A stretch of 64,000 nt of DNA from Aldrovandia affinis (Eukaryota > Chordata > Actinopteri > Notacanthiformes > Halosauridae): assembly GCA_029706075.1 (NCBI GenBank), contig JAINUG010000108.1, forward strand, positions 2,356,001-2,420,000, read 5' to 3'. Both the position numbers and the translations under genes were made by a program. How positions within the stretch are numbered: the stretch's first letter is position 1; the number at the start of each line of letters is the position of its first letter. The notes beneath the pieces were generated by a model. The model ran no database searches. It was given only the letters and a program-made list of their open reading frames with translations, and was not told the DNA's origin. Of the stretch, positions 44,671 through 56,356 are shown in pieces.

Positions 44671-45480
44671 GATGCACCACAGGCACTTGCCAGCATTTCA
44701 GAGACCGTTTCAGAGCTTAGTTAATGCAGAATCTTGCTGCTAATTTCTCGCTTTGGCCTTTTGTGACATCTACTCTCGATGAATTGCACTGGGGGAAACG
44801 ACTTAAGAAGGTGATGAGCAAATGCAACGTTCGCAATGCTCAATTCATGCATAGTAATTGCTGAATCGGTCTCATTACCGATCGCATTTCCATTGTATAT
44901 ACACCTGTGCGCTTCGACAAGCTCCCGCAATTAAGGAGGAGAAAATACAAACGAAATAAATTATCTGTTCGCGTTCCGTCGACGCCGTTGTCCCAACGAC
45001 CGCGTCCATCTGCCTTCGAAAGAGGAAAAGTAAGTAAAAGCAGCAACAGAGGGGAAGCATTATCCTCATGCCGTTCCTGCAGCATTACCGAAACGATTGA
45101 CGTGGAGAGCCCGGTGCCTGCCTGAGAGTTAATTGACGGCGCTTTTGTTCCAACGAAGTCTCCAGGTGACCGCTCTCCACTGCTGGGGGAACCCGCGCTG
45201 TGTTCGCCGCTCGTCCCCCGGACCCCGTCCCATTGTCTGTCGCCAGTTAAACAAGGAGAACCGAAACAATGGCAGAATTCACATCGTCTTGAGAACAATG
45301 CGGCGCATTATCACACCCGTCTATTATTCCCATCATTACATGCTCAGACACATATCTCTAAAGTGCCTCGGGTCCCAGGCATTGCATCGGTGTGAAATAT
45401 TCAATACCTGCAGTGCATGAGATTGGCACTTGGGCACAGTGAGATCATGGAAGAGGTGGAAATCAGCGGTGGAAAGAAGG
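44671..45480. other. GC/CpG-rich unique island
   Basis: CpG is dense between about 44960 and 45260 ('gttcgcgttccgtcgacgcc', 'ccaacgaccgcgtcc', 'ttcgccgctcgtcccccgg'). Frames run on both strands (44840-45298 minus, 45133-45420 plus) without domains. No repeat identity. A CpG island or regulatory module is the best reading, by composition alone. Confidence 0.35.
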
Positions 45481-46475
45481 AAAGGAAAGGAGTAGGCCGA
45501 TGCCCTGAGCCTGAACTTAACACAGTCTTCTTAATGATAATTAATGTGTTTTCGTGCATGGAAAAAGAATTGGTGTACCGATCACAGCAGTCATGAATAT
45601 GTGGCAGCAATGAATAATCCTCCTCGAGGAAATATCTGCGCATAATTACATCTTGTATTTGAAATAGTAATTCCTTTCCTAAATGTGCCTTGAGCTAAAT
45701 AAAATACACTGAAGACCTTAGAGGAATACTTGAAGCTGCACCTTGTTTTATTAACGTATTTATTAATATCCAATAACTTTTTGGTTTAGGGAAACAAGTC
45801 ACTCGCACCTCATAACAACAGTTGAATCTGTTCTGAGAATCATTTACTATGCTCATTATTTCATAATAAATCATTTAAAATCTATACTACCATAAGCTAC
45901 ACACAACAATTATATTGGGTTATTGGACTTTTATTAGGTGATTTACCTATGTAATTACATTGCAATTAACTAACAGTTAAATGCATACATATTGTGTAAT
46001 TGCAAATAAGCTGATACAGTATGCGCCTATTCAAATTTAAATAATTGGATATAATTAAACAAAGTTTAGAGTGTATTTGGGGGTTTATTCATTGTAGGGA
46101 TCAGGTTACAGGTTGTATTTATGATGAGCTGATGTTTGGTGAATTACAGTAGAGATTAGGATAAGATTATATTAAGGTTACGGTTCAAATTAGGTTAAGA
46201 TACAATGTAGGGCTAGGGTTTTTGTGACGCCCTGTGTAATTATATTAAACACAAACTCATGCTGCTCATAATTCCTATCAGGATCAAGATCTGACCATGT
46301 CAATTGAATCCAGGCCAATTTCCGTGTAACTATCAGGGTGCGGAGTCTTACTTAAAATATGGATCAAACTTATTAACAAGCATTTAAACTTTTTGGCGCC
46401 CAGTTCTTGCGGAGAGACCACACAATGTATCATGGGAAAGAGCCACAATTCCTTCAGGGAACAGGATGCTAGTCT
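45481..46475. other. AT-rich unique DNA
   Basis: About 46090-46220 is made of loosely repeated 'ggttaggat/aggttaag' words. No gene is recognised. Confidence 0.35.
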
Positions 46476-46562
46476 TCCCATCGGGACCACATATACTGAA
46501 AAATGTATGTATTCACTACTGTAAGTCGTTTTGGATAAAAGTGTCTGCTAAATGGCATATAT
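46476..46562 (+). mobile_element. tRNA-derived SINE, family SINE-2, copy c (5'-truncated)
   Basis: Starts at 'cccatcgggaccacatatac', then 'tgaaaaatgtatgtattcac' and the tail 'taagtcgttttggataaaag' and 'tgtctgctaaatggcat'. The tRNA-like head is missing, which fits 5' truncation in target-primed reverse transcription or later loss. Confidence 0.85.
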
Positions 46563-47115
46563 CTTCACCATTAAGATGAAGGCACTGCACACAGAATGTA
46601 GGGTGAGGAGCCGCCCACTCAGCAAAACAATCGTACATGTCTTGGGAAAGAGACCTTTGGGTTCAAATGGGGTGAAAGAAGGAGGAGGGAGAGTGGTTTA
46701 AACATCTGATGGTCTGTGAAAAGAAAAGGAAGGCTGCCATGGTATGTACTAGTTTAGATGAATGTGAGTGGGTTGCGAGACCGGAACTGGATAATTGGTT
46801 TTAGGGGCTTGAGAATTCCAGACCTCCTGGTCCCAGTTTAATAAGCTTCCTCTTGACAAAATAAGAGACTCTCTGCATTGCAAAATAAAAGTCTCACCTT
46901 AGCCAAACAAAATAGCCTTCCGCAGTATAAGACAACAGTGTTTTCATGAAGTCTACCAATTTTGTTAGCATTAAACCACTGAACCACCTCAAAAAGATAT
47001 GATGTAGTACTTAGGTGAGTAAATATAGACACACCTCATTCATTGCAGATCCACTTTTGTATGGTGGTGGAGAAGGTGTGTTATTATAATTATAATTACA
47101 ATAATGGGCAAAACA
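46563..47115. other. Unique DNA
   Basis: No feature is recognised. Confidence 0.4.
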
Positions 47116-47400
47116 TCAAAGCAATGTGTTTAGAAACCTTCCATCCCAATTGAAGATGAGCTCCAAAAATCAGCTAAATGTGTGCTAACAAGACAATGCT
47201 GCATGGGAGTGGCTTTTGTTGGAATGACAGCCCCCGCTCCTGAATATTCATGAGAATATATCTGCTGTGGGTCTTGCTGGCTGTTAATTGTATATCAAAG
47301 TTCCCTGAGCTGGCTCGTATAACTCATTAGCATAGAACTGTGAACATATGGTTCACACTTGCTTTGTTGAATGGAGTGAGTAATGACTTTGGCTCTATTT
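47116..47400. promoter_or_regulatory. Candidate non-coding regulatory element
   Basis: Complex, non-repetitive sequence with an octamer-related 'gaatattcatgagaatata', 'ggctgttaattgtatat' and 'ctcattagcatag'. This resembles homeodomain/POU-site-rich conserved elements near developmental genes. No alignment is available, so conservation is not shown. Confidence 0.2.
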
Positions 47401-48530
47401 TATGATGTGTGCAATATCTTTCAATAGTTAGTGATACAGTAGCAGAAGAGCTATCTTTTTTACGAGTTGGAACTTGCACAGCTTACATTTTCCCCCCAAG
47501 AATGTCATTGTGCACAGTTTGTATTTGATAAAAGACTTTTGCGATTATGTATGACATGCGAACTGGAACTATCACAGTTAATACTTGTCATTGCCATAAA
47601 TAAGTCTTCTTGTTTAAATCATACTCAGTGACAATCTGTATGACAAAGAGCCGCTATTTACCATTTCAGCCAAAGTATTTGTGGGCACTGTCTTTCATTT
47701 AATAAAATATGAATTACAGTAGAATCTCATAGTTATGGACTGGCCAAACAGTTATGAAACTAGAAGCAACATACGCAAAATTACGCCTCTTATGCAAATG
47801 CATTAGCATCAAACAAAAACAAATCATATTTTCCATTTCTTAAATTGAAATACTATCACAATTAGAAGAAGGGGTATGTCTTTGCACCATTGTTAAAAAC
47901 ACAATGTGAAAAAGTCAGCAGTGTTCGATGAATAGAAGGGCAAGAACAAAATCAAAAGATTGCAAAAGATCGCAGGTCATTCAAAAGCCGATTAATCATT
48001 TGGAATGCCAATGTAGTTCAAAAAAATAATGAATGTTCTAATGAGATTCAGATTACAATTAGTTTTATTATTGTTTAGCAACTTAAACTGAGGTTTATAG
48101 CTACAAAATAAGAGTAGCCTAGTTTAAAAATAAGGCTATGTTAATGTAAGTATGATTCAAATGAATAAAGGATTAAAATTTTTTATTGTTAACAACTGGT
48201 CACTTTCATGTCACTTTCATGTTACAAACATGTTTGTATCTCAGAGGTTCTACTGTACTTTGAAATTATGATAATCTACAACACACTCTCAAGAACAATT
48301 CAACCCAGAATACCTTTCCAAGCCCTCTTCCACTAACGCATTTACTGCTTTGGGCCCTAGGTTTTGAGGGCATGGAGACTACCAGCAGTATATCCCCAGT
48401 AAGAATACCAATACATAACAAGACACTTGACCCTGACACAGATGGACACCCCATTCTGAGAAGACTCCGAGGAAGTTGGAGTACCAGCAAAGGAATATCA
48501 ATCCAAAAAAAGTAATCCTCTCTAAATCAA
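47401..48530. other. AT-rich unique DNA
   Basis: No feature is recognised. The two words 'gtcactttcatg' and 'tgtcactttcatg' are tandem at about 48199-48222. Confidence 0.4.
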
Positions 48531-48978
48531 ACACATTTACATTTTAGGCGCAGGCAGAGCAACATACAATAAGTGCGCTTAAAATGGCCAGAATAACCAC
48601 AGCTAGAGCAAGAGAACAGTACAGCAACAATACAATAGATACTTTTTTTTAGATCTTTTTTAAGTTGATATATTCAGTGGAAGTGTGGTTTGAACAGGTG
48701 GGTTTTCAGTCTCTTATGGAAGATGGCTAGCGATACTGCGGTCCTGACTAAGTGTGGAAGGTCATTCCGCCACTGGGAGGCGAGGGCAGAGAAGAGGCGA
48801 GGCCGCAAAAAGTGCTGCTGGGTGCCTGAAGGGACGGGACAGCCAGTTGGCCAGAGGTGGCTGAGCGGAGAGGTCTAGCAGGGGTGTATGGTGTGATCAG
48901 TGTCTGGAGGTGAGATGGAGCAGTACCCCTTGTGGCCTGGTATGCCAGCACTAGTGATTTGAATTTAAACACAGTCAC
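48531..48978 (-). mobile_element. 3' end of an L2-group LINE with the SINE-type tail
   Basis: The minus-strand frame 48748-48978 reads 'SLVLAYQATRGTAPSHLQTL' and 'ITPYTPARPLRSATSGQLAV', the C-terminal region downstream of the reverse transcriptase in L2-group LINEs. A frameshift then leads to 'WRNDLPH'-like and 'KRLKTHLFKPHFH'-like text. The 3' end reads 'ttattgtatgttgctctgcc' and 'gcgcctaaaatgtaaatgtg', a shortened form of the tail carried by the SINEs at 7480, 11464 and 22268. 5'-truncated and non-functional. Confidence 0.85.
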
Positions 48979-49600
48979 GTCACCAAGGGTTCAGCGACAC
49001 AACCACCGCTGCCCTTTGATATTGCTGCGCAGCCGGAACCAATATTCCAGGTAAGACACTGCTGGCGTGAAGAGCTTTCCCCCGGCCGCCCTGGCTCAAA
49101 GACCCCTCTGCCGTTCCCCCCAGAATACAACGGCGCCTGCGGTAAAGTGCTCCCACACCACCTCTAATTGGAGTCAGCGCTCAGGCCTCACCTGCAGACG
49201 GCTCCGCATTAGCTCGCTCCCCTTAAAGGTCGATCTTTTTTTAGATCCGTACTCCTTTTTACAAGCCGTCAAGAAAGCAGGCGCTGCGAGGGCGAGGGGG
49301 CGTCCTCACCTCTGGCCTCGTTACAGGGGGATAGCGGTCTCACGGCCGCCGCCGTGGTCGAATATACCCCGCGCCCTTTCTCTGATGTGACCTGCGCTTC
49401 TGAGATAAGGTGGGAAGTCTGGCCACGGATGACACCGCGAATAATGATGTCAGACACTTCTTCCGCCGACACGTTTGTCAGAAATCTCTTTTGACAGGCA
49501 GTTTATTATTGTGACTTCGCATGGCCGTGCTTGCCAAATGAGAAGGTTTCTGAGCCTGCAGATCAAGTGCGCGCGACTTGCAGCAAGTAAACAACAAAAA
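48979..49600. other. GC/CpG-rich unique island
   Basis: CpG-dense between about 49070 and 49400 ('ttcccccggccgccctggct', 'acggccgccgccgtggtcg'). The frames 49067-49390 (plus) and 49269-49472 (minus) show no domain. It directly follows the LINE fragment, but its wording is not that of the LINE. Confidence 0.35.
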
Positions 49601-50713
49601 GAACATTTTCAAAGGGCTAATAACGTAATAGTAGAGTCTGAAGGCTGGACAAGGCTATTGGCAACTCTATGCAATCGGAGAGGTTTATACCTGAAATATA
49701 CCTTTGTATTACTCATGTTTACTTCATAAGTAATTGAAATTCTCTAAACAAAATTGTTTAAAAATACTGCTTATTAGTTACTCTGCAACCAAAGGCAATT
49801 GAGAGACAAAAAGTGAAGCATCCTCATAACAAAATGATTCATAGAAAAATAAAAATAGAATAAAATAAAAAAGTGCAAAAATCCAAGATAACCTGAAAGA
49901 ATTTCTCTGAATTATTTCTTAACTATTTCTACAAATTATGGAGATACTTTTTTCAAACTTGCAAAAGAGTCATGTTTAGGCTATTGCAAAACTACTAAAA
50001 GTAAAACTACTTTTGCTCCCTTTATCAGTCCCATCTTAGACATAAAATGCAACGAATGATTATGCCTACTCATATTCAGTGTGCCTACACTTCACTGAAT
50101 GTGACACTACAGTTAACTATCGATATACAAGATTTTGAAATATCTCACATTTTTACAATACCATTGCAACCACTCATACTGTTAAACCACACTACCGCAA
50201 TATAAAACTTGAGTCCCAATAAATGGAGCTTGCTTATCTCACAGTGTGCGCCTGACATCTCTCTGGCATGAATATCAATGGTTGTGAAAGGGAAATAATG
50301 GCAAAATCAGAGTTTATTCACAGCAGGAAAACCTGCTTTTAAGAGGCTCGTGCACAGCAAAATGACACAGTTGTCGCAGCACCGGAATGCTAAAAATCTA
50401 TTTTCTTTATCAATTCAGAAGAAATGAATTACACTTGCACTTGAATAAATGTCAAGTGCTATTTCTTGTCTTTCGATGAGAAAGATGATTTCCAATAGAC
50501 TGTGAGCTTCTAAGCTTCATTCAGCCCGGCAAAAGGGAGAGGAGTCAATTAATTTTTTTATATTAAATATCTCCACCAGCGTGCTATGAGCAAAAATATT
50601 GGGCAAGCATGAGTATCATTGTGACTCGTGAAAGCTTGGATATAAGTAATTATTAGATGTAATGCAAAACATCCAATACACTTCAGAGGAAAGTTGAACT
50701 GCTATCATCTCTT
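49601..50713. other. AT-rich unique DNA
   Basis: No feature is recognised. Confidence 0.4.
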
Positions 50714-50960
50714 GGTACGGCCATCGGTATGTGATAGATGTGCACCGGCTGTGTCACATTACTTCACTGAGTTTTCATTCTTATAAGCAGTTGGGTACGG
50801 TGGTGCAGTGATAGATGTGCACAGGCCGGGGCCTTTCTGTGGAGTTTGCATGTTCTCCCGTGTCATTACTTTCACTGAGTTTTCATTCTTATAAGCAGTT
50901 GGTTAATGTAAGAGCACCCCGCGACCCTGACCAGGAATTTTAAATGGATGGAAATAAGAG
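50714..50960 (+). mobile_element. Duplicated SINE-like fragment
   Basis: The second unit (50794-50903) contains 'ggtacggtggtgcagtgata', 'ccggggcctttctgtggagt' and 'ttgcatgttctcccgtgt', standard wording of a common fish repeat. 'gcgaccctgaccagga' and 'aaatggatggaaa' close it. The first unit (50714-50793) shares the outer parts ('tgatagatgtgcacNggc' and 'cactgagttttcattcttat') but lacks the middle, so the region is a tandem duplication with an internal loss. Confidence 0.65.
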
Positions 50961-52335
50961 AGCCTTTTAAATAAATAGATTTATTTGTCAGTGATTGCTA
51001 TGAGCAGAATTCACAGTATTTAGAGTACTTAAGACTGATAGCTGCGAGCCAGTGATTCACGGTAAGGATAAGCCCCCTCTCGAGAAGATACAGTTCAATA
51101 GCAATATAAATTCTCTCTACACAACTAGCTCCTTTCATTTAGGAGCAATAAAGAGCTGTAATACTGTAATATTTTCAAGTTCTATCGTATACACTGCATT
51201 ATTGATTTGTGTGGGGCATGAGGTTGGAATTGCTTAAACATATAATAAACAGGTTCTTTGCTAAAGTAATGTGTATTGCCAGAAGTATCAAGTACCAGGG
51301 GAAACAGGAACATTCACTGGCGAATATAAAAGTTCTTGTTGGATTGTGTTCTTGTTTTTCTCAGCTATTTATAAGCTATTTAGAATGCACTTCTGAGTTC
51401 CAAATAAAGTAGTGCTCCCTTCATGGCCAAACAGAAAACAACAGTGACTAGGGAGCACAACTTAAACAAATGTTTGAAGATGATACAAACTTCTGCACTT
51501 ACTGGTTGAAAATGGTCAGGGAAAAAGAAAACACTCGCATTTAGAAAGCACTTAGATCTTCATACACATTCCTGCCTGGTATCAAAGATGACAAACCATC
51601 CTGAATGATCTTTTTCTGCTGGCAACAGCAATGAAACTGGAAATATATTTACAGTTCATAACCTTATCACTGACAGGGCAGCACAGAGCTGCAGACACAG
51701 CTCCTGAAACTGGCGTTCAAAGCATAAACTTTGATCGCTGTATCCGCCTTATTTTTTGGCAGGGAATATAGATTTATGGAAAAGGCCCCACCGAGGGCCA
51801 TGTTTAGAAAGCACAAAGAGATGCAGGCTCATTGCGGTCAGCGTCAAGTTAATGATCAGTTTACTAAGACCGTTATGCAAAGCAGCCAATCACATGGCAA
51901 CGTATTGCCGTAGTAAGTGGGGCACTAAACCTGGGTCAAATGATTATTTGAAATACTAATAGGCTACCCTTTAGACATCAATTCATTTCATGCAAATTTA
52001 AAGAAAGAATTATTTTCACCAATATTCCAAACAGAATTCTTTCATATGATTGTACACTTTGATAAGTAGCATGTTTCACTGAAAAATTTTTTTTTATTCA
52101 GCATTTAAGAGTTAAAGTATTTCAAATATGTATTCAACCCAAGTCTGTGGAGCCCACATTGCAGAATCCAATGGACAGCACGTTTCCCGGTGAATGTTGT
52201 AAGAACAAATGCAAAGCACATGTTTTCCTGGGGTAAATAGAAAACAGTAGGCTATTACAGTGACAACATACAAAATGAAAGTAGAACTATCATGAATCCT
52301 ATCATGAATAAGATCGATTCACTCTGCACTACACG
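50961..52335. other. AT-rich unique DNA
   Basis: No gene is recognised. Frames at 51052-51237, 51209-51412 and 51731-51959 lack motifs. Confidence 0.4.
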
Positions 52336-52492
52336 AGGTGGTTCTGTGCGGCTCAGTAGGTAGAGCATGGCGCTGACAACGCTTAGGTTGTGGACTTGAT
52401 TGCCACTGGGACGACATATGCTGAAAAATGTATGCATTTATTACTTTAAGTCGCTTTGGTTAAAAGAGTCTGCTAAATGGCATAATAATAAA
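52336..52492 (+). mobile_element. tRNA-derived SINE, family SINE-2, copy d
   Basis: A plus-strand copy: 'ggttctgtgcggctcagtag' (A-box-like), then 'gtagagcatggcgctgac', a damaged B box ('tggacttgattgccactg'), 'catatgctgaaaaatgtatg', and the tail 'taagtcgctttggttaaaag' ending in ATAATAATAA. Head and tail are both present, so it is full length but the promoter is mutated. Confidence 0.9.
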
Positions 52493-53885
52493 ACAGTAAC
52501 GAGGAACAGCTGAGGAAAAGGTTGTATCGATGAGAAAACAGCTTTCGCTGTAAATGTGATGCAGGCAAAAATGACCAGATGAACAGATACTCCGAGCAGA
52601 ATAAGTAGGTGGACCATAGGGACCACAGCTACATCTGGGTAGAGCATTTGTTCTCAGTGCAGAGGGTTGGTCGATTGTCTGGAATGGAATCCTGACCATG
52701 CCTGTGCCAAATGTGGCCAGCATCCCCAAAGGGCTGTGCATGATTGGTCATAAAGCCGCCCAAGGAGGGAAGGTTTTATTGTGCAAGACCTACTTCTGTG
52801 GTCTATTCTGTAAGATCCATACCAAGCACATCAAAAGACAAGTTTAAAAAAATATTTTTGCTAATTGGGTGCATTCTGTTTGTTCCAAGTTGGACACCAA
52901 GAATATAAATGCCATACTTAAAAAAAAAAGTTTAAAGATCATTGTTTATTTGTTTTGAAGATCTGTAATGTGACACGAGTGGAAATTCCATCAAGCAACA
53001 TTAGCCTTTCAAGGTAATGATTTATTGAGTTTATTCATGGCATTGTTTATACAAACATATTCCGTACCCTTGCAGCAAGCGTTAACACCTGCTTTTCAAA
53101 GGTCATAACATTTGCATGCAAATATTTGGCTTGTACATATTGTCATTTCAAAAGAATGCTTCATAATAAAAAGAATTCAAAATCCTCTCTTAGTTTTAAC
53201 AAATGTATTCCGTTATACAGTACATAAACAGAAACAGTTTTATCTGTGAATCTCACCAATTGTGACTGGTCAGTAAATCCCCCAGTTTTACAAACCTTCA
53301 CCACCCACAATGCGCACACAATTAGTTACGAACCTTTCGTATATCTGACCTTGTGTGGTTAAAATGGATTTAATGGTACCACCTTGTGGTTTGTTGTTAA
53401 TTTTAAGTAGTGAATTTAAGCCAGGGTGGCCCTTATGCTTTTTTCTACAGCCTTTTCCCTTAATTTAAGGAACAAATGAATGTTTTGTAGGACACAAAAC
53501 AGTAACACTGTTTTAAACTCCTTTCCAAAAAATGAAGGAAAACACAAACATGATCAGATTGAATCAAAGCCTTAGGGTTGCACATAAAAAGTGAGCATAT
53601 GAATATTAACTTTTCATGCTCCTGACTTATGGCATCTTTCCCAGCTTGGCAATAACCCAACCCCTGGAAATGGAAACAGGAATCGGATCTGAATCGTATA
53701 TTTCTCATATTTCACTGAAAGAGAGCCTCACTGTGAGCTTAAAATAGGTCTGATAAATAACCCCTCTTTATCAGGATGCCTGCATCTCAGAGATAGACAG
53801 CATTCAGTGGGAAAATGGTCTCGGCTTGCAGCTGTAAGGTAACAGCGCACACTCTGAAACCCACACGCAGTTTCACATCGGGACT
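52493..53885. other. AT-rich unique DNA
   Basis: No gene or known repeat is recognised. A nine-base A run lies at about 52921-52929. Confidence 0.4.
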
Positions 53886-53924
53886 ACAGTGATCGGTGTT
53901 GCCAACTAATTTTCATGGAAAGTG

Positions 53925-54330
53925 GGCCCCGGCTGGCGTAACAAAAAAGGCACTCGCAATGCAGGCTGCCCACTGTGGCCGGGGTTCAATTCCCCAGCTG
54001 CGCCAGCCCGGCTCTGGCTGGGAGTCCCGCTCAGGGGCCAGAGATTGGCTGTCCGCCCCCAAGAGGGGGGAGGGAAGCCGGCATGGGCTCACTGCGTGCA
54101 CAGAAGGCTTCCCAGTGGGTTTCGGAATCATGGTCGACGGCTCTGCGGAGTCCGTCTCGAAGGAGGTGATTCACCCACAAACGTCACTGCCAGACCCTGG
54201 GTAGTGGCTGGTCCCATAGTGCACACAGCGGGTTTGTGGGCGGGGGTTGGGGGGGTTGAATTTATAGAGGGTACAATTGGCCACCAAATTGGGAGGAAAA
54301 AGGGGAAAAAATCTGAAACAAAATGTATTG
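53925..54330 (+). mobile_element. tRNA-derived SINE, family SINE-1, copy E, nested in the hAT element
   Basis: The head 'gggccccggctggcgtaac' carries an A-box-like region and the B-box-like 'ggggttcaattcccc'. The body has 'agagattggctgtccgcc', 'gggggaagggaagccgg'-like text and 'gtacaattggccaccaaat', and the tail is A-rich. Flanking 'tcatggaaag' and 'gtatggaaat' are a worn target duplication inside the hAT interior. The 12-base A run in the head (caaaaaagg) has spoiled the A box. All frames here are SINE shadows. Confidence 0.9.
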
Positions 54331-54503
54331 ACAAAAAAAATGTATGGAAATTTGCTACACCAGGTTGTTTTGTTTGCTAAAAAGTGGCTAAATGACGCTA
54401 TATGATGTAAACTACATGGTAACATACAGTAGATTACGCTATGACGTAAACATTGCTTATTGGTTGCACAAGTTGTGCACCTTGCCGTGGCAATTATATA
54501 ATA

Positions 54504-54520
54504 ATAATAATAATAATATG
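54504..54520 (+). repeat. (AAT)n microsatellite
   Basis: Five to six AAT units within the hAT interior. Confidence 0.85.
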
Positions 54521-54639
54521 GAGAAGAAGAATAGTTCCCAAATTGCTAATAAAAATACATGTTTAAACTAAAAGTAGGCTACACTTTAGATAGAAAATAG
54601 CCTAATGTAAATCCAGATGATGTCCATTGACGGCATACA

Positions 54640-54699
54640 CGTCAGCCCAATAATGCAAAATTTTCAGAACGTCAGCCCAATAATGCAGAATTTTCAGAA
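54640..54699 (+). repeat. 30-bp tandem duplication inside the hAT element
   Basis: cgtcagcccaataatgcaaa... is repeated immediately with a single a-to-g difference. Confidence 0.92.
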
Positions 54700-55266
54700 C
54701 CGTGGACATATGGGGTAATATGTAACAACATTTTAAACCACATTCACTGCAATGCAGTTGATGAACTAACTTGAGCCTCAAGTCAGAAATCTTGAGGGAG
54801 CATGTTCCCCTCAGCAGCAACAACCAATGTCCGGTGTACTGTAAGTTCTATTCAAAACAAACATTCGGGACTAACTATATTAATTGCCTTTTAAGGGTGG
54901 TTGTTGTCCTATTTGACACTGAACATTGCTATGGGGGGAGGGGGGATTAGTGCCAAAACTACCCACCCCCCATAGTACGCCAACATTCATTCCACCGCAC
55001 TGTGCACCGTTCGGACTGTACCACTGTCGCTGCTACTAATGGCTCACTGCAGACAAAATTCAGAGGGTAATTGTTCAGTGTGTGTAGTGATTGTGTCTTA
55101 TCAACTCAACCATAACATTTCCAAGGAATTTTTTGAAAGTTGCTAAAAGTCTCCAACTAAATTTAAAAAGTGGCTAAATTTGTCGCTAGGTGCTTTTTGA
55201 AAAATAAAAGTCACTATGGGAGTCCGAAAAGTTTGGTCCAGCTAAGTTGGCAACACTGACAGTGAT

Positions 55267-56356
55267 TGCGCCATGGGTCATCCATGTGAGAGCGATAGTC
55301 TGCTCTCCACTGTGGCATGTGTTCATCTGTGGTGGAGGGCTGACAAGGAGACAGGTGAAAGATTTCAGACATCTCTCTTTGCCTTTGTGAAATGTGCTAA
55401 TATGTCACCTATGTAGCCCTTTGCTTCACTCAATTATTTGGGGAATGAAAGCCATTCCGTAAGCCCGATGTTAGAAGTAGTATAGCAAGTAAGAAAAAAA
55501 ATAGAGAAAGAGAAAGAGAGAGAGAGAGAGAGCAAGAGAGAGAGGCTTTGTAAACATACTTGGGCTTTTGAAATGCATTCATAAATGCATTCAGTCCACA
55601 TCTTTTGTTAGTTTCGAGTAAATGAAACAGATGGGGGAAAAAATCATTTTCTTTTCTGGATTTATTGTGCAATGAATGCTGAAGCATTTCGGTTCCATTG
55701 ATTCTGACATCAGCTTGTCTACGCTAACCAATGTTTACTCAATCATGGCTTATTTCTTATTCAGCCCTTTCTTCCTCACCATTTTGCCCACCTCTCTTTC
55801 AAGATTATCTTCTCATCTCTTACAACAGCGGCTTGATGGTCAGTAACAATTCTTTTATTTTTTTCTCGCTTATGAAAGTTTGAGCTCACACACCTTGTTT
55901 GCGCATGCAAATATATGTGCATTTTGAAATAACTGAATTCTTTATGAGGTAACTGTTTACCTTCGTTAGTTAGCGTCTGTGGTTTCTATAGCCTTTTGGT
56001 GGTAATTGCTATTTCTCTTGTCAAGAATGCTGGTGTGTGTTTCAGCTGTCTCTCTGGCATTGCTTGGAGGTGGGAATCACGTCAAAGGCTTATTACTGCA
56101 AACGTGGCAGACAAACTCTGAAATGAGGACTCACAAAACCGAGAGAGACCTCTGAGAATTGTTAATTATCTCTGTCAATCCGACATCAAAATGCATGACA
56201 GTGCATTATGTGATAAAAACAGGGCTCTCTGTCTCAACCTGGAGACAAAAGACTTACAAGGTTACACAGTACAGTATTTGAATTCTTGAAACAAATAAAA
56301 AAATCTAATCAAATAAATAAAATAGTGGATTTAGTCAGTCATGAAAACCTTTAATT
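55267..56356. other. Unique DNA with an AG microsatellite
   Basis: The AG run lies at about 55502-55545. No gene is recognised. Confidence 0.4.
55502..55545 (+). repeat. (AG)n microsatellite
   Basis: Interrupted GAGAAAGAGA and pure AG units. The minus-strand frame across it (55430-55687) owes its serine-leucine run to the repeat. Confidence 0.9.

Larger units (their letters stand above)
53894..55258. mobile_element. Non-autonomous hAT element, 1365 bp, with nested SINE
   Basis: The left end cggtgttgccaact (53894-53907) and the right end agttggcaacactg (55245-55258) are inverse with one mismatch. The element is flanked by a perfect 8-bp duplication, acagtgat (53886-53893 and 55259-55266), the hallmark of the hAT superfamily. 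Near the right end are 'agttgctaaaagtctccaac' and 'aagtggctaaatttgtcgct', words of a widespread fish hAT-like repeat. There is no transposase frame. Without the SINE it would be about 960 bp. Confidence 0.92.

Noticed and set aside
44840..45298. 152-codon minus-strand frame
   Set aside because: It lies in a CpG-rich island where stops are rare, and has no recognised domain on either strand.
53913..54425. Several 60-150-codon frames on both strands
   Set aside because: All lie over the nested SINE-1 copy E.
55430..55687. 85-codon frame with a serine-leucine run resembling a membrane segment
   Set aside because: The run is the translation of the (AG)n microsatellite.
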